Shown here: in pieces, positions 16,950 through 27,920 of the stretch
How the letters are laid out: every line of letters starts with the position of its first letter
Position numbering within the stretch: position 1 is the stretch's first letter
Assembly: GCF_003610995.1 (NCBI RefSeq)
Contig: NZ_CP032543.1
Location: forward strand, 6,820,001-6,884,000
Origin: Streptomyces griseus subsp. griseus
Lineage (GTDB): Bacteria > Actinomycetota > Actinomycetes > Streptomycetales > Streptomycetaceae
Reading direction: 5' to 3'
Length of the DNA: 64,000 nt
Notes under the pieces: model-generated
What the model was told of the DNA's origin: nothing
The model's database searches: none
Seen by the model: the letters and a program-made list of their open reading frames with translations, nothing else
Made by a program: the position numbers and the translations under genes

Positions 16950-17560
16950 GGAGACTCCCTCGCTCGTGGGCGCCCGGCCCGGGTCACGGTCGTGGCGCCG
17001 ACAGTCCGTCACCGCGGCACCCGCCCGGGGCGGGCTCGCGGTTCGGCGCCGATCATCGCAGGGTGTCCCCACCCGTGAAAGGACGCCTCACGCCGACCCG
17101 TACGCGGGCGCACGGCCTCTGGCCCGGAGTGCGCCGCCGCGTACGCATGCACATCACGGCGCGTATTCATGCGCCCGTCACACGGCACAGGGATGATCCT
17201 ATGAGGAAATTCCTCGTACAAATTGACTCGCGCAGCTGTCATGGCGGATTTCCCGCATTCTCCACGCCTTGGGAAACGTGTTCACCCGTGGTGTGCGGCG
17301 AACGCCCGTGAAGAGGCCGCCAATTCGATGGCGAGGTGGTGGTTAAAGCCGTGGGATTCGGAAATGAATGATCTGGGCCGATGGAGCTGGGGGGCATCGG
17401 TTCACGCCACGGCCCGTTTCGCCGGAGCCGGGTGTCCGGAATTGATCGGTGCATGAGTGATCCGCTCGCACCCCGGGGTGCCCATCGACCCCTCGGCCGC
17501 CCTTGAGCTGCACCGATGCGATGTTCTCTCCTAGATCCCATCTCCTGTGGAGGGTCACGG
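16950..17560. other. 611-bp intergenic region upstream of the PTM cluster
   Basis: No gene is recognisable. The part from about 17190 to 17450 is less GC-rich and likely contains the cluster promoter. It includes a 13-bp palindrome GAGGAA-A-TTCCTC at 17203-17215 and a TTGACT (17223-17228) that could be a -35 element, although no clear -10 follows at standard spacing. Confidence 0.5.
17203..17215. promoter_or_regulatory. 13-bp palindrome upstream of ftdA
   Basis: GAGGAAATTCCTC is perfectly symmetrical about its central A. It lies about 350 bp upstream of the first PTM gene and just before a TTGACT. It may be an operator for the cluster, but no matching regulator is encoded nearby. Confidence 0.35.
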
Positions 17561-18517
17561 ATGGACGAGTGCGAACGGTCCGCCGATGGCGAGATCAATT
17601 CGTCTGGATATGCGGACGGCGGAAAGAGTGCGGTCGGAATCTCCCCGGCTTCCGTCCTCCGTGCGGCCGCCTATCCACTCCTCTTGCTGGCCGTCGTCCT
17701 TGTCGGCGCGTCAGCATTGGTTCTGCGCTGGGATCCGGCCATCGTGAGCCCGCTTTTCCTCATCGGTACTCTCGCGTATCTGGCCCTTCTCGAACAACTG
17801 ATTCCCTATGCCCGGAGCTGGCACCCGGGAAAGGACGAGTGGCGCTGGTACGGCGTCTACTTCCTGCTCACCATGGCCGGAAGTGGGCTGGCACAACTTC
17901 TGGTCACCGCCGCCGTGGGGTGGATCTCTGCCGAAGAGCGGAGCCACCACCTCTGGGCCGAGATCCCGGGCGCCCTGCTGGCCGGATCACTCGTCAGCTA
18001 CCTGGTGCACCGCCTCGGCCACACCAGCGCCCTCCTGTGGCGCCTGCACGGGGTGCACCACGTCCCGGACAAGGTCAACGTCGCCAACAACGGCGTCAAC
18101 CACGTGCTGGACATCGTGCTCGCCCAGAGCCTCGTCCAGCTGACTCTGGCCCTGGCCGGCTTCTCCCGCTCGGCCGTGCTGGTCACCGGGCTCTTCGTCG
18201 TCGCCCAGGGGTACTTCGTCCACGCCAACATCGACGTCCGCATCGGCCGGTTCAACCATCTGCTGGCCAGTCCCGAACAGCACCGCCTGCACCACAGCAC
18301 CGACCTGTCCGAAGCCGGCCACTACGGCTCCGACCTCTCGTGCTGGGACCACCTCTTCGGCAGCTTCACCTGGCACCCCGGCCGCGAACCCGCCGCCGTC
18401 GGTCTCCACGACCCGGCCTCCTTCCCCGGCACCGGGGAGATCGTCGCGGGGTTCCTGCACCCGTGGCGGCGCCGGCCGGAGCCGGAAACCCCGGCCGCAC
18501 CGGACGCCACCACCTGA
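17561..18517 (+). CDS. ftdA: Sterol desaturase/fatty acid hydroxylase-like PTM hydroxylase (FtdA-like)
   Basis: A 318-residue membrane di-iron protein of the fatty acid hydroxylase superfamily. After four or so membrane helices it has the histidine boxes HRLGH, HGVHH (HGVHHVPDKVN) and HRLHHSTD that bind two irons. In PTM clusters the equivalent protein hydroxylates the ornithine-derived part of the macrolactam. The start at ATG 17561 follows GGAGGG; the longer form from 17516 lacks such a site. It is the first gene of the cluster and lies 30 bp before the PKS-NRPS. Assignment rests on the family plus the exact gene order. Confidence 0.88.
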   Translation: MDECERSADGEINSSGYADGGKSAVGISPASVLRAAAYPLLLLAVVLVGASALVLRWDPAIVSPLFLIGTLAYLALLEQLIPYARSWHPGKDEWRWYGVYFLLTMAGSGLAQLLVTAAVGWISAEERSHHLWAEIPGALLAGSLVSYLVHRLGHTSALLWRLHGVHHVPDKVNVANNGVNHVLDIVLAQSLVQLTLALAGFSRSAVLVTGLFVVAQGYFVHANIDVRIGRFNHLLASPEQHRLHHSTDLSEAGHYGSDLSCWDHLFGSFTWHPGREPAAVGLHDPASFPGTGEIVAGFLHPWRRRPEPETPAAPDATT

Positions 18518-18547
18518 CGCTCCACCACGACCTGAGGAGTTTCGACC

Positions 18548-21500
18548 ATGGCCGACGCGAACAACCGGGCGTTACGCGACAAGGTGGCGATCATCGGCAT
18601 GGGCTGCCGCCTCCCCGGCGGCGCCTCGGACCACCGGACGTTCTGGCGCAACCTGATGGCGGGCAAGGACTGCATCACCCCCACCCCGCCCGACCGGTAC
18701 GACGTGACCACCCTCGGCAGCCGGTTCCGCGACAAACCCGGGCGCCTCGTCGGCGGCCGCGGCGGATACATCGACGGCTTCGACGAGTTCGACCCCGCGT
18801 TCTTCGGCATCAGCCCCCGCGAGGCCGACCACATGGACCCCCAGCAGCGAAAGCTCCTGGAGGTTGCCTGGGAGACGCTGGAGGACGGCGGCCAGCGCCC
18901 CGCCGACCTGGCCGGGGAGAACGTCGCCGTCTACGTCGGCGCGTTCACCCTGGACTACAAGATCCTCCAGTTCGCGGACCTGGGCTTCACCTCGCTGGCC
19001 GCGCACACCGCGACCGGCACCATGATGACGATGGTGTCGAACCGGATCTCGTACTGCTTCGACTTCCGCGGTCCCAGCCTCTCCATCGACACCGCGTGCA
19101 GCTCCTCCCTGGTCGCCGTCCACCTCGCCTGCCAGGCCCTCGGCCGGGGCGAGACCGATCTCGCGCTCGCCGGCGGCACCCTGCTGAACCTGGCCCCGCA
19201 GTACACGATCGCCGAGACGAAGGGCGGATTCCTGTCGCCCGGGGGCCGCTCCCGTACGTTCGACGCGAGCGCCGACGGCTATGTGCGGGCCGAGGGCGTC
19301 GGCCTGGTCGCGCTGAAGCGGCTGGAGGACGCCGTCCGCGACGGGGACCGCATCCACGCGGTCGTCCTGGGCAGCGGGGTCAACCAGGACGGCCACACCA
19401 ACGGCATCACCGTGCCCAACCCCGACGCCCAGGTCTCCCTCATCCGCCGCGTCTGCGCCGAGGCGGGCATCGCCCCCGGCGAGCTCCAGTACATGGAGGC
19501 GCACGGCACCTCCACCCCGGTCGGCGACCCGATCGAGGCGGGCGCCCTGGCCCGCGCCCTGGCCATCGGACGCAAGCCGGGCACCCGCGCGTACGTCGGC
19601 TCCGTGAAGACCAACATCGGGCACACCGAGTCCGCCGCCGGGATCGCCGGGCTGATCAAGACCGTCCTCTGCCTCAAACACCGCCACATCCCGCCCCACA
19701 TCAACCTGGAGCGCCTCAACCCCGCGATCGACCAGGCCTCACTGCCGTACGAGATCCCCACCGGCCCGACCCCCTGGCCCGAGCACGACGGACCGGCCCG
19801 GGCGGGCGTCAACTCGTTCGGGTTCGGCGGCACCAACGCCCACGTCGTCCTGGAGGAGGCCCCGTTCCTTCCGCGGGAGAGCGCCCCCTCCGCCGAGCGG
19901 GCCTGGAGCGTCCTTCCGTTGAGCGCCCGGCACCCGGACGCCCTCCCGGAGCTGGCGGCCGGAATCCGTGCCGAACTGGCCGGCGAGAGGGGCCCGGCCG
20001 TGACCCTGCCCGACCTCGGCCACACCCTCGCCCACCGCCGCCAGCACCTCCCGCACCGGCTCTCCGTCGTCCACACCTCCCGCGCCTCCCTCGACGAGGC
20101 GCTCGCCGCCCTCCAGCGCGGCGAGACCCACCCCCGGGCCGTCCAGGACCGCGCGCGGGACGCCGAAGCGCGGCGCCTGGTCTGGGTCTTCACCGGTATG
20201 GGCCCCCAGTGGTGGGGCATGGGCCGCCAACTCCTCCGCGACGAGCCGGTGTTCCGAGAGGCGGTCACCGCATGTGACGACGCCCTGAGGGAGTTCGCCG
20301 ACTGGTCGCTGATCGAGGAGCTGACCGCCGAGGAATCCGCCTCCCGCATGGCCGCAACCTGGCTCGCCCAGCCCGCCAACTTCGCCCTCCAGGTCGGTCT
20401 CGCCGCCCTGTGGAGGTCGTACGGCGTGCGCCCGGACGCCGTCGTCGGACACAGCACCGGCGAGATCGCCGCCTTCCACGAGGCAGGCGTCTACTCCCTC
20501 CGGGACGCGGCCCGCGTCGCGGTGCACCGCAGCCGCCTCCAGCAGACCCTGGCCGGGACGGGCACCATGCTCGCGGTGAGCCTGACGGAGGAGGAGGCGG
20601 AGCGCCGGGTGCGCCCCTACCGGGACCGGGTCTCGGTCGCCGCCGTCAACAGTCCCACCTCCGTCACGCTGGCCGGGGAGACGGAGGCCCTTGGCCTGCT
20701 GGCCGATGAGCTGCGGGCCGAGCAGCTGTTCGCCAAGTTCCTCACCGTACAAGTGCCTTACCACAGCGTCGGAATGGAGCGGATCAAGGACGAACTGCTC
20801 GCGGAACTCGCCCCCTTGGAGCCGCGCCCGGCTCAGCTCCCGCTCTACCTCACGGGAGCCGAAGGAGTCGCCCGAGGCCCCGAGTTGGACGCCGCCTACT
20901 GGTGGAAGAACGTCCGTGACCGGGTACGGTTCCGGGCCGCCGTGGACCGCCTCGCGGGCGACGGGCACCAGGTGTTCCTGGAGATCGGGCCCCACCCGGT
21001 TCTCGGCCACGCCATCCGCGAGTGCCTGGAGGCCACCGGGGCGACCGGGCTGACACTGCCCTCGATCCGGCGCCAGGAGGACGAGAGCGAGCGGTTCGCG
21101 CTCTCCCTCGCCTCCCTCCACAACCTGGGCGCCGACATCGACTGGGACCTCCTCCAGCCCTCCGGCCGACCCGTCACCCTGCCCCCTCACCCCTTCCGCC
21201 GCGACCGGCACTGGACCGAACCCCCGGCCGTCGCCCAGATCCGGCTGGGCCATGTCGACCACCCGCTCCTCGGCCGCCGCACCGACCGCGCCGAACCGGC
21301 CTGGCGGGCCCGCCTGGACACCGAGTCCCTGCCCTACCTGGCCGACCACCGCATCCAGGACACCGTCGTGTTCCCCGCCGCCGGCTACATCGAGATGGCG
21401 ACCCAGGCCGTCCTGCGGCTCACCGGTGGCACCACCGCCGTCCTCGCCGACATCGACCTCCGCAAGGCGCTCTTCCTGCCGGACGGCGAGGACCGGACCG

Positions 21501-23286
21501 TGGAGGTGTCGCTCTCCCTGGAGGACGCGGCCTTCACGATCGCCTCGCCCGCCACCGGGGACGACGGGGAGCGGACCGTCCACGCGGCCGGGATCGTCCG
21601 CACCGGGCAGCGCCGCAGGACCGGCGCTCCTCTCGACGCCACCGCGGTCCGGGCCCGTACCGTGCGCCGACTCGCCGGCCCCGACTGCTACACCGCGCTG
21701 GCCGGTCTCGGCTACCACTACGGCCCCGCCTTCCGGGCCATCGAGGAGGTGTGGATCGGCGCCGGGGAGGTCCTCGCCCGGATCCGCCCGCCCGAAGGGG
21801 CCGACGCGGCGGGCCACCACCTCCACCCGGTCCTCCTCGACGCCTGCTTCCAAGCGCTGCTGACCCCGCAGCTCCTCCGGGACCCGGCACCGGGGGCGGG
21901 AATCAGGCTGCCGCTCTCGCTGGACGAGGTCGCCCTCGAACCGGTCGGTGACCAGCCGATCTGGGTACACGCCACGGTGCGCCCCGCCGACGCGGACACG
22001 ACGCTCGGGGACATCGCCCTGTACGCCGACGACGGCACCCCACTGGGCCGGATCGAGGGGTTCCGGGCGGCCGACGTGGAGAAGGCGGCGACCGCCGTCG
22101 CCCGGACCACCATCGACTCCTGGCTCGCCGAGACGGCCTGGGCGGAGCGCCCGGAGCTGGGGGAGGAGGACCCGCTCGCGCCCGAGGTCATAGCGGCCCG
22201 GGACCACGGCTGGCTGGTCCTCGCCGACACCCAAGGCGTCGCCGATGCCTTCTCCACCCTCGCCGCCGCCCGGGGCGAGCGCTGCCACCTGGTGCGCCGG
22301 GGCGAGGCGTACGCCGGAGCGGGCCCGGACGGCTCGTACACCGTGAACCCCGGGTCCGCCGCCGACCTGGAGCGCCTCCTCGCCGACCTGGACCGGGCCG
22401 GCGAACCGTTCCGCGGGGCCGTTCTCCATCTGTGGAACCTCGACCGGCCCGCCCTCGCCGCCTGCGACCGGCAGACCGTCCGCGACCACGCGGGCCCCGG
22501 CTCGTACTCCCTGATCGCCCTGGCCAGGACCCTGCTCGCCCGAGGCATCGGCGGCAGGCTGCACATCGTCACCCGGGGCGCCCAGCCCGTCCTGCCCGAC
22601 GAGCCCGTCGAACCCCTCGGGGCCCCCGCCTGGGGCATCGGCCGCGTCCTGCGCCACCAGGAACTCACCGACCACCCCGGCAAGTTGATCGACCTCGACC
22701 CCGAGCGACGGCCCGGCCCGGAAGGAGCCCTCGCCGAGGCGGAGGCGCTCCTGCGTGAGGTGCTGGCCGACGACGAGGAGGAGATCGCCCTACGCGAGGG
22801 CGTACGGCGCGCCAGCCGCCTCCGGCCGGCCGAGGGCCTCACCCGGCCGCTGCCCCTGCGGCTGCGGGCCGACGGCAGCTACCTGGTGACCGGGGCCTTC
22901 GGCGCGCTCGGCCGGCTGCTCTGCCGCACTCTCGTCCGGCGAGGGGCCCGCAGGCTCATCCTGGTGGGGCGTACGCCGGTGCCCGCCCGCGAGAAGTGGG
23001 GCTCCACCGACCCCGCCACCGCCGAAGGCCGTGCGGTGGGCCTCCTCCGCGAGCTGGAGGCGCTCGGCGCGCAGGCCGTCCCGGCCCCCCTCGACATCAC
23101 CGACGAGGACGCCCTGACCACTTGGCTGGACGCCTACCGGCGCACCGGCTCCCCGCCTGTGCGCGGAGTGTTCCATCTCGCCGGACAGGTCCGCGACACC
23201 CTGGTCACCGACCTGGACCGGCCCGCCTTCGACGCCGTCCACGACCCCAAGACCGTCGGCGCCTACCTCCTCCACCGGCACCTGCG
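18548..23286 (+). other. FtdB segment 1: KS-AT-DH and first part of KR
   Basis: In the first frame, the ketosynthase occupies residues about 12-440 (DTACSSSL, EAHGTST, NIGHTES). The acyltransferase is at about 540-860 with GHSTGE and the specificity-loop word VPYHSVGM. The dehydratase is at about 900-1180 with His934 and Asp1098 (LLDACFQ). The KR structural region follows, then the NADPH motif TGAFGALG at about 1448. In the DH motif HxxxGxxxxP the glycine is an aspartate (Asp938). The frame is sensible up to the codons for LHRHLR; beyond 23287 it becomes Ser/Pro-rich nonsense to a stop at 23461. Confidence 0.85.
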
Positions 23287-26200
23287 GACGAGCCCCTCGA
23301 CCACTTCGTCCTCTTCGCCTCCATCGCCTCCCTCCTCACCACCGCCGGGCAGACCAACTACGCGGCGGGCAACGCCTTCCTGGACGCGCTGGCCCACCAC
23401 CGCCGGGCCCAGGGCCTGCCCGCGCTCAGCCTGGACTGGGGCCCCTGGGCCACCGGCATGATCGAGGAACTCGGCCTGGTCGACCACTACTTGCACAGCC
23501 GGGGCATGAGCTCCCTGGCCCCCGACGCCGGCATGGCCGTCCTGGAACGCGTCATCGGCCAGGACCACGCCCAGCTGGTCGTCGCCACCGTCGTCAACTG
23601 GCCCACCTTCCTGGCCTGGTACCCCTCCCCGCCCCCGCTCGTCACCGCCCTGGCCGCGGCGGCCGCCCCGCCCACCGCCGCAGAGCAGGGCAACGGCTTC
23701 CTCGACACCTTCCGTACCGCCGACGAGGAGACCCGCCGCTCCCTGGTGGCCGAGCGCTTCGCCGCCCTCTCCGCCGCCGTCCTGCGCACCGGCACCGAGC
23801 GCATCGATCCTGCCGAAGGCCTCGGCCACCTCGGGCTGGACTCCCTGCTCGCCATGGAGCTGCGCGCCCGCATCCACGCCGAACTGGGCGTCGCCCTGCC
23901 TGTGGTCGCCCTGCTCAGCGGAACCCCTGCCGGAGAGCTGTCCGCCCAGCTCCATGACGGCCTGGCGGAACTGGCCTCGACCGGCGGGGCCGACACCACC
24001 GACGAGGCCGTCACCCTCCACGACGACCCCGCGTGCTACCCGCTGACCCAGAACCAGAAGGCGCTCTGGTTCCTCAAGCACCTCAACCCCGACGGGTACG
24101 CCTACAACATCGGCGGAGCCGTCGAGGTGAACGTCGCCCTCGAACCGGACCTGATGTTCGAGGCCGTCCGCCACCTCATCGCCCGCCACCCCGCTCTGCG
24201 CACCAATATCCTGCTGGAGGACGGACAGGCCGTGCAAAGGGTCTCCGAGGACACCGAACCCGACCTCGCCCTCTTCGACGTCCAGGGCGAGGAGTGGGAG
24301 ACCATCCACGCCACCATCGTCGCCGAGTACCGCAAGCCCTACGACCTCGCCCACGACCCGCTGGTCCGCTTCCGCCTCTTCAAGCGCGGCCACGACCGCT
24401 GGGTCATCATGAAGGCCGTCCACCACATCGTCTCGGACGCCATCTCCACGTTCACCTTCATCGAGGAGCTCTTCCAGGTCTACGAGGCGCTGCGGCAGGG
24501 ACTGGAACCCCAGCTGCCGCCTGTGGAAGCCCGCTACCTCGACTTCCTCAACCAGCAGAACACGTTTCTCGCCGGGCGTGAGGCCGCCGGGATGCTGGAC
24601 CACTGGCGCTCCCACCTCCCCGCCGAGGTCCCCCTCCTCGACCTCCCCACCGACAAGCCGCGCCCGGCCGTCCAGACCCACAACGGCGCCTCCGAGTTCT
24701 TCGCGTTGGACGACGAACTCAGCTCCCGCGTGCACGCGTTGGCCCGGGCTCACGACGTCACGCCGTTCATGGTCCTGCTGAGCGCGTACTACCTGCTGCT
24801 CCACCGCTACTCGGGCCAGGACCACATCGTCGTCGGCTCCCCGGTGACCGGCCGGACCCGGCAGGACTTCGCCTCCGTCTACGGCTACTTCGTCAACCCG
24901 CTCCCGCTCCACGCCGACCTGACCGGCGAACCCACGGTCGCCGAACTCCTGGAGCAGGTCCGCCGGACCGTCCTGGGCGGCCTGGACAACCAGGAGTACC
25001 CGTTCGTCCTGCTCGTCGACGAGCTGGGCCTCCAGCACGACCCCGGCCGCTCGGCCGTCTTCCAGGCGATGTTCATCCTGCTCACCCACAAGGTCGCCAC
25101 CGAGCAGTACGGCTACCGGCTGGAGTACATCGAACTGCCGGAGGAGGAAGGCCAGTTCGACGTCACGCTCTCCGCCTACGAGGACGAGGCCGAGCGCCGC
25201 TTCCACTGCGTCCTCAAGTACAACACCGACCTCTTCCTCCCGCAGACCATGCGCCGCATGGCCGCCCACTACACCCGCCTCCTCGACCACATGACCCGGG
25301 CCCCCGGCGATCACCCCGCCTCACGGCTGGAGATGCTGGGCGAGGAGGAACGGGAACAGCTGGTGGGGGAGTGGAGCCGGCCCGCCCTGCCCGCGGCCGC
25401 CGCGGATGCGCCGCTCACCCCGGTGCACGAGCTGGTCGGTGAGGTCGCCGCCGCCCACCCCTCTTCGGTGGCGGTGACCATGCCGCTCCCGGCGGCGGCG
25501 CACGCCGGCTGACCTACGGCGAGCTGGAGCGGCGGGCCGCCGAGGGGGCCGCCCGGCTGCGCACCCTGGGCGTCACGGCCGGGTCGGTGGTCGTCGTCTG
25601 CCTGGACAAGTCGCCGGAGCTGATCGTCACCCTGCTCGCCGTGCTCAAGGCGGGCGGCGCCTATCTGCCGCTGCGGCCCGACCAGCCCGCCGACCGCATC
25701 GCCCACCTCGTCCGGGCCACCGGGGCGGGCCTCGTCATCGTCTCCGGTGAGCCCGCGCGCCAGGGGACCGCAGCTCTGCCGGTGATCACCCTGACCCTCG
25801 ACGCCCTCCGCGCCACCGAGCCGCACCCGGACGGCCCCCGGCGGGAGGTGGACCCGGACTCGACCGCGTACGTCATCACCACCTCCGGCTCCACCGGCAG
25901 CCCCAAGGCCGTCCGGGTAAGCCACCGCAACCTCGCCTCCGCCTACGGGGCGTGGCGTCAGGAGTACCGGCTGGAGAGCGATGTCCGGGTGCACCTCCAG
26001 ATGGCCGAGCCGTCGTTCGACGTGTTCACCGGCGACCTGGTCCGCGCGCTCTGCTCGGGCGGCAACCTCGTCCTGGCCGACCGCGACCTGCTCTTCGACA
26101 CCGCACGCCTGTACCGGACGATGCGTCAGGAGCGCGTCGACTGCGCGGAGTTCGTACCGGCGGTGGTGCGGGGGCTGATGGACCACTGCGTACGGGAGCG

Positions 26201-27920
26201 GCTGCGGCTGGACTTCCTGCGGCTGCTGGTGGTCGGATCGGACGCCTGGAAGGTGGGGGAATACCAGAGGCTGAGCGAGCTGTGCGGTCCGGCGACCCGG
26301 CTCGTCAACTCCTACGGCCTCACCGAGGCGACCATCGACAGCGCCTTCTTCGAGGGGCCCGTCGATGACCTGGAACCGGGCCTGATGGTCCCGATCGGCC
26401 GCCCCCTGCCCAACAGCACCCTCCACATCCTGGACGCCCACGGCGAGCCCGTCCCGCCCGGCGTCCCCGGCGAGCTCTGGATCGGCGGCGACGGTGTCGC
26501 ACTCGGCTATGCGGGGGACCCCGAGCAGACGGCGGACCGCTTCGTCACCCGTACGCTCGGCAGGACACCGGGCGCCTGGCCCGAACGGCTCTACCGGACC
26601 GGCGACATCGCCCGCTGGGACGCCCACGGCCGCGTCCATCTGCTCGGCCGCACCGACGGCCAGGTCAAACTGCGCGGCCACCGCATCGAGATCGGCGAGA
26701 TCGAGGCCCACCTCGCCCAGTGGCCCCCGCTCGCCCGGGCCGTCGTCACCGTCACCACCGACACCGGGGGAGAGGCGGCGCTCTGCGCCTACTGCGTACC
26801 GGCGGCGCCCGGCACCGCACTCGACCGGCGGGCCCTGCGCCGCCACCTGGCCGGCTCGCTGCCCTCGTACATGATCCCGTCGTACTTCGTCGAACTGACC
26901 GCCCTGCCCCTCACCGCCAGCGGCAAGATCGACACCGCAGCCCTGCCCGCCCCCCGGGCCGAGACCGGCGAACGCCCCCACGAGGAGCCGGTGACGCTCT
27001 ACGAGATCAGCGTGGCCCGGCACTGGAAGGCGCTGCTGAAGCTCGAACAGGTAGGCCTGGAGGACGACTTCTTCGAAGTCGGCGGCTCCTCCATCAAGCT
27101 CATCGAACTCCTCCACCAGCTGCGGACAGAGTTCGGCGTCAGCGTCCCCGTCAGCCGCCTCTACCAGGTCACCACCCTCCACGGCATGGCCGCTACCGTC
27201 CAGGAGGTCCTGCACAGCACCAGCGCCGACGAACTGCCGTACCTCACCTTCAACTCCGGTCAGTCCCCGCACCTCTTCTGCTTCCCGCCCGCCGGCGGCC
27301 ACGGACTCGTCTACCGGGGCCTCGCCGCCCAGCTCCCGGAGTACGCCGTCATCGGCTTCAACTACCTTCCGGGCGAGGACAAGGTGGCCCGCTACGCCGA
27401 CCTGATCGAGGCGGCCCGGCCCGTGGGGGCCTGCCTGCTCCTCGGTTACTCCCTCGGTGGCAACCTCGCCTTCGAGACGGCGAAGGAGCTGGAGCGCCGC
27501 GGGCGGCGGGTGGGCCATGTCGTCATCCTCGACTCCCGCCGCATCATGGAGCGTTACGAGCCCGGGGACGAGGGGATCCGGGTCTTCGAGGCCGAACTCG
27601 CCGACCACCTGCGCAAACACACCGGGTCGGACGCCGTCGCCCAGGAGACCCTCGCGCACGCCGCGGAGTACCTCACCTTCTGCGGCCGCACCCCCAACAC
27701 CGGAACGGTGGACGCGCCGGTCACCGTGATCACGGACGAGGAGAAGACCGCCCTGTACGCGGCCGGCGAGCACGGCACCTGGCACGGCAGCTCCACCGCC
27801 ACCACCGTCGTCCTGCGCGGCTCCGGCGTCCACGCCGACATGCTGGACCCCAAGCACCTGCCCCGTAACGCCGCCCTGGTCCGCACCGTACTGACGGGAG
27901 ACGCGGCCCATGGCGGATGA
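18548..27920 (+). CDS. ftdB: Iterative hybrid PKS-NRPS for polycyclic tetramate macrolactam (FtdB-like), two apparent frameshifts
   Basis: Allowing for one missing base near 23287 and one near 25478, this is a single 3124-residue protein with domains KS-AT-DH-KR-ACP-C-A-PCP-TE. That is the architecture of the PTM synthases, in which one PKS module acts iteratively to make two polyene chains that the C and A domains join to an amino acid (ornithine in known PTMs), and the TE-like domain closes the tetramate ring. Active-site residues are all visible: KS Cys184, His319, His359; AT Ser636; KR Tyr1605; ACP Ser1766; C-domain HHIVSD at 1959; PCP Ser2849; TE Ser2969. The total length and domain order match only if both breaks are repaired. 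The stop overlaps the next gene. Confidence 0.9.
23287..25478 (+). other. FtdB segment 2: end of KR, ACP and condensation domain
   Basis: In the second frame the KR continues seamlessly (DEPLDHFVLFASIASLL, then TNYAAGNAFLDAL with the catalytic Tyr). Next come an ACP with GLDSLLAMELR and an NRPS condensation domain of about 430 residues. The C-domain active-site motif reads HHIVSDA instead of the usual HHxxxDG, and other C motifs such as SPVTGR and YGYFVNPLPL are present. The frame runs into a stop at 25510-25512; the coherent protein ends near VAVT at about 25478. Confidence 0.85.
25480..27920 (+). other. FtdB segment 3: adenylation, PCP and thioesterase domains
   Basis: In the third frame, from about 25480, the adenylation domain starts with LTYGELERRA and has core motifs TSGSTGSPKAV (residue 2446 on), NSYGLTE and YRTGD. 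A PCP follows with DDFFEVGGSSIKL, then a type I thioesterase with LLLGYSLGGN. The residues FDVFTGD mark the start of the amino-acid pocket. Substrate cannot be read by eye, but ornithine is expected from the cluster type. Confidence 0.85.

Noticed and set aside
19739..22675. A 978-codon open frame on the minus strand opposite the PTM synthase
   Set aside because: It is the expected antisense shadow of a high-GC gene: Gly/Val/Gln-rich, no domains, while the plus strand has clear PKS motifs.
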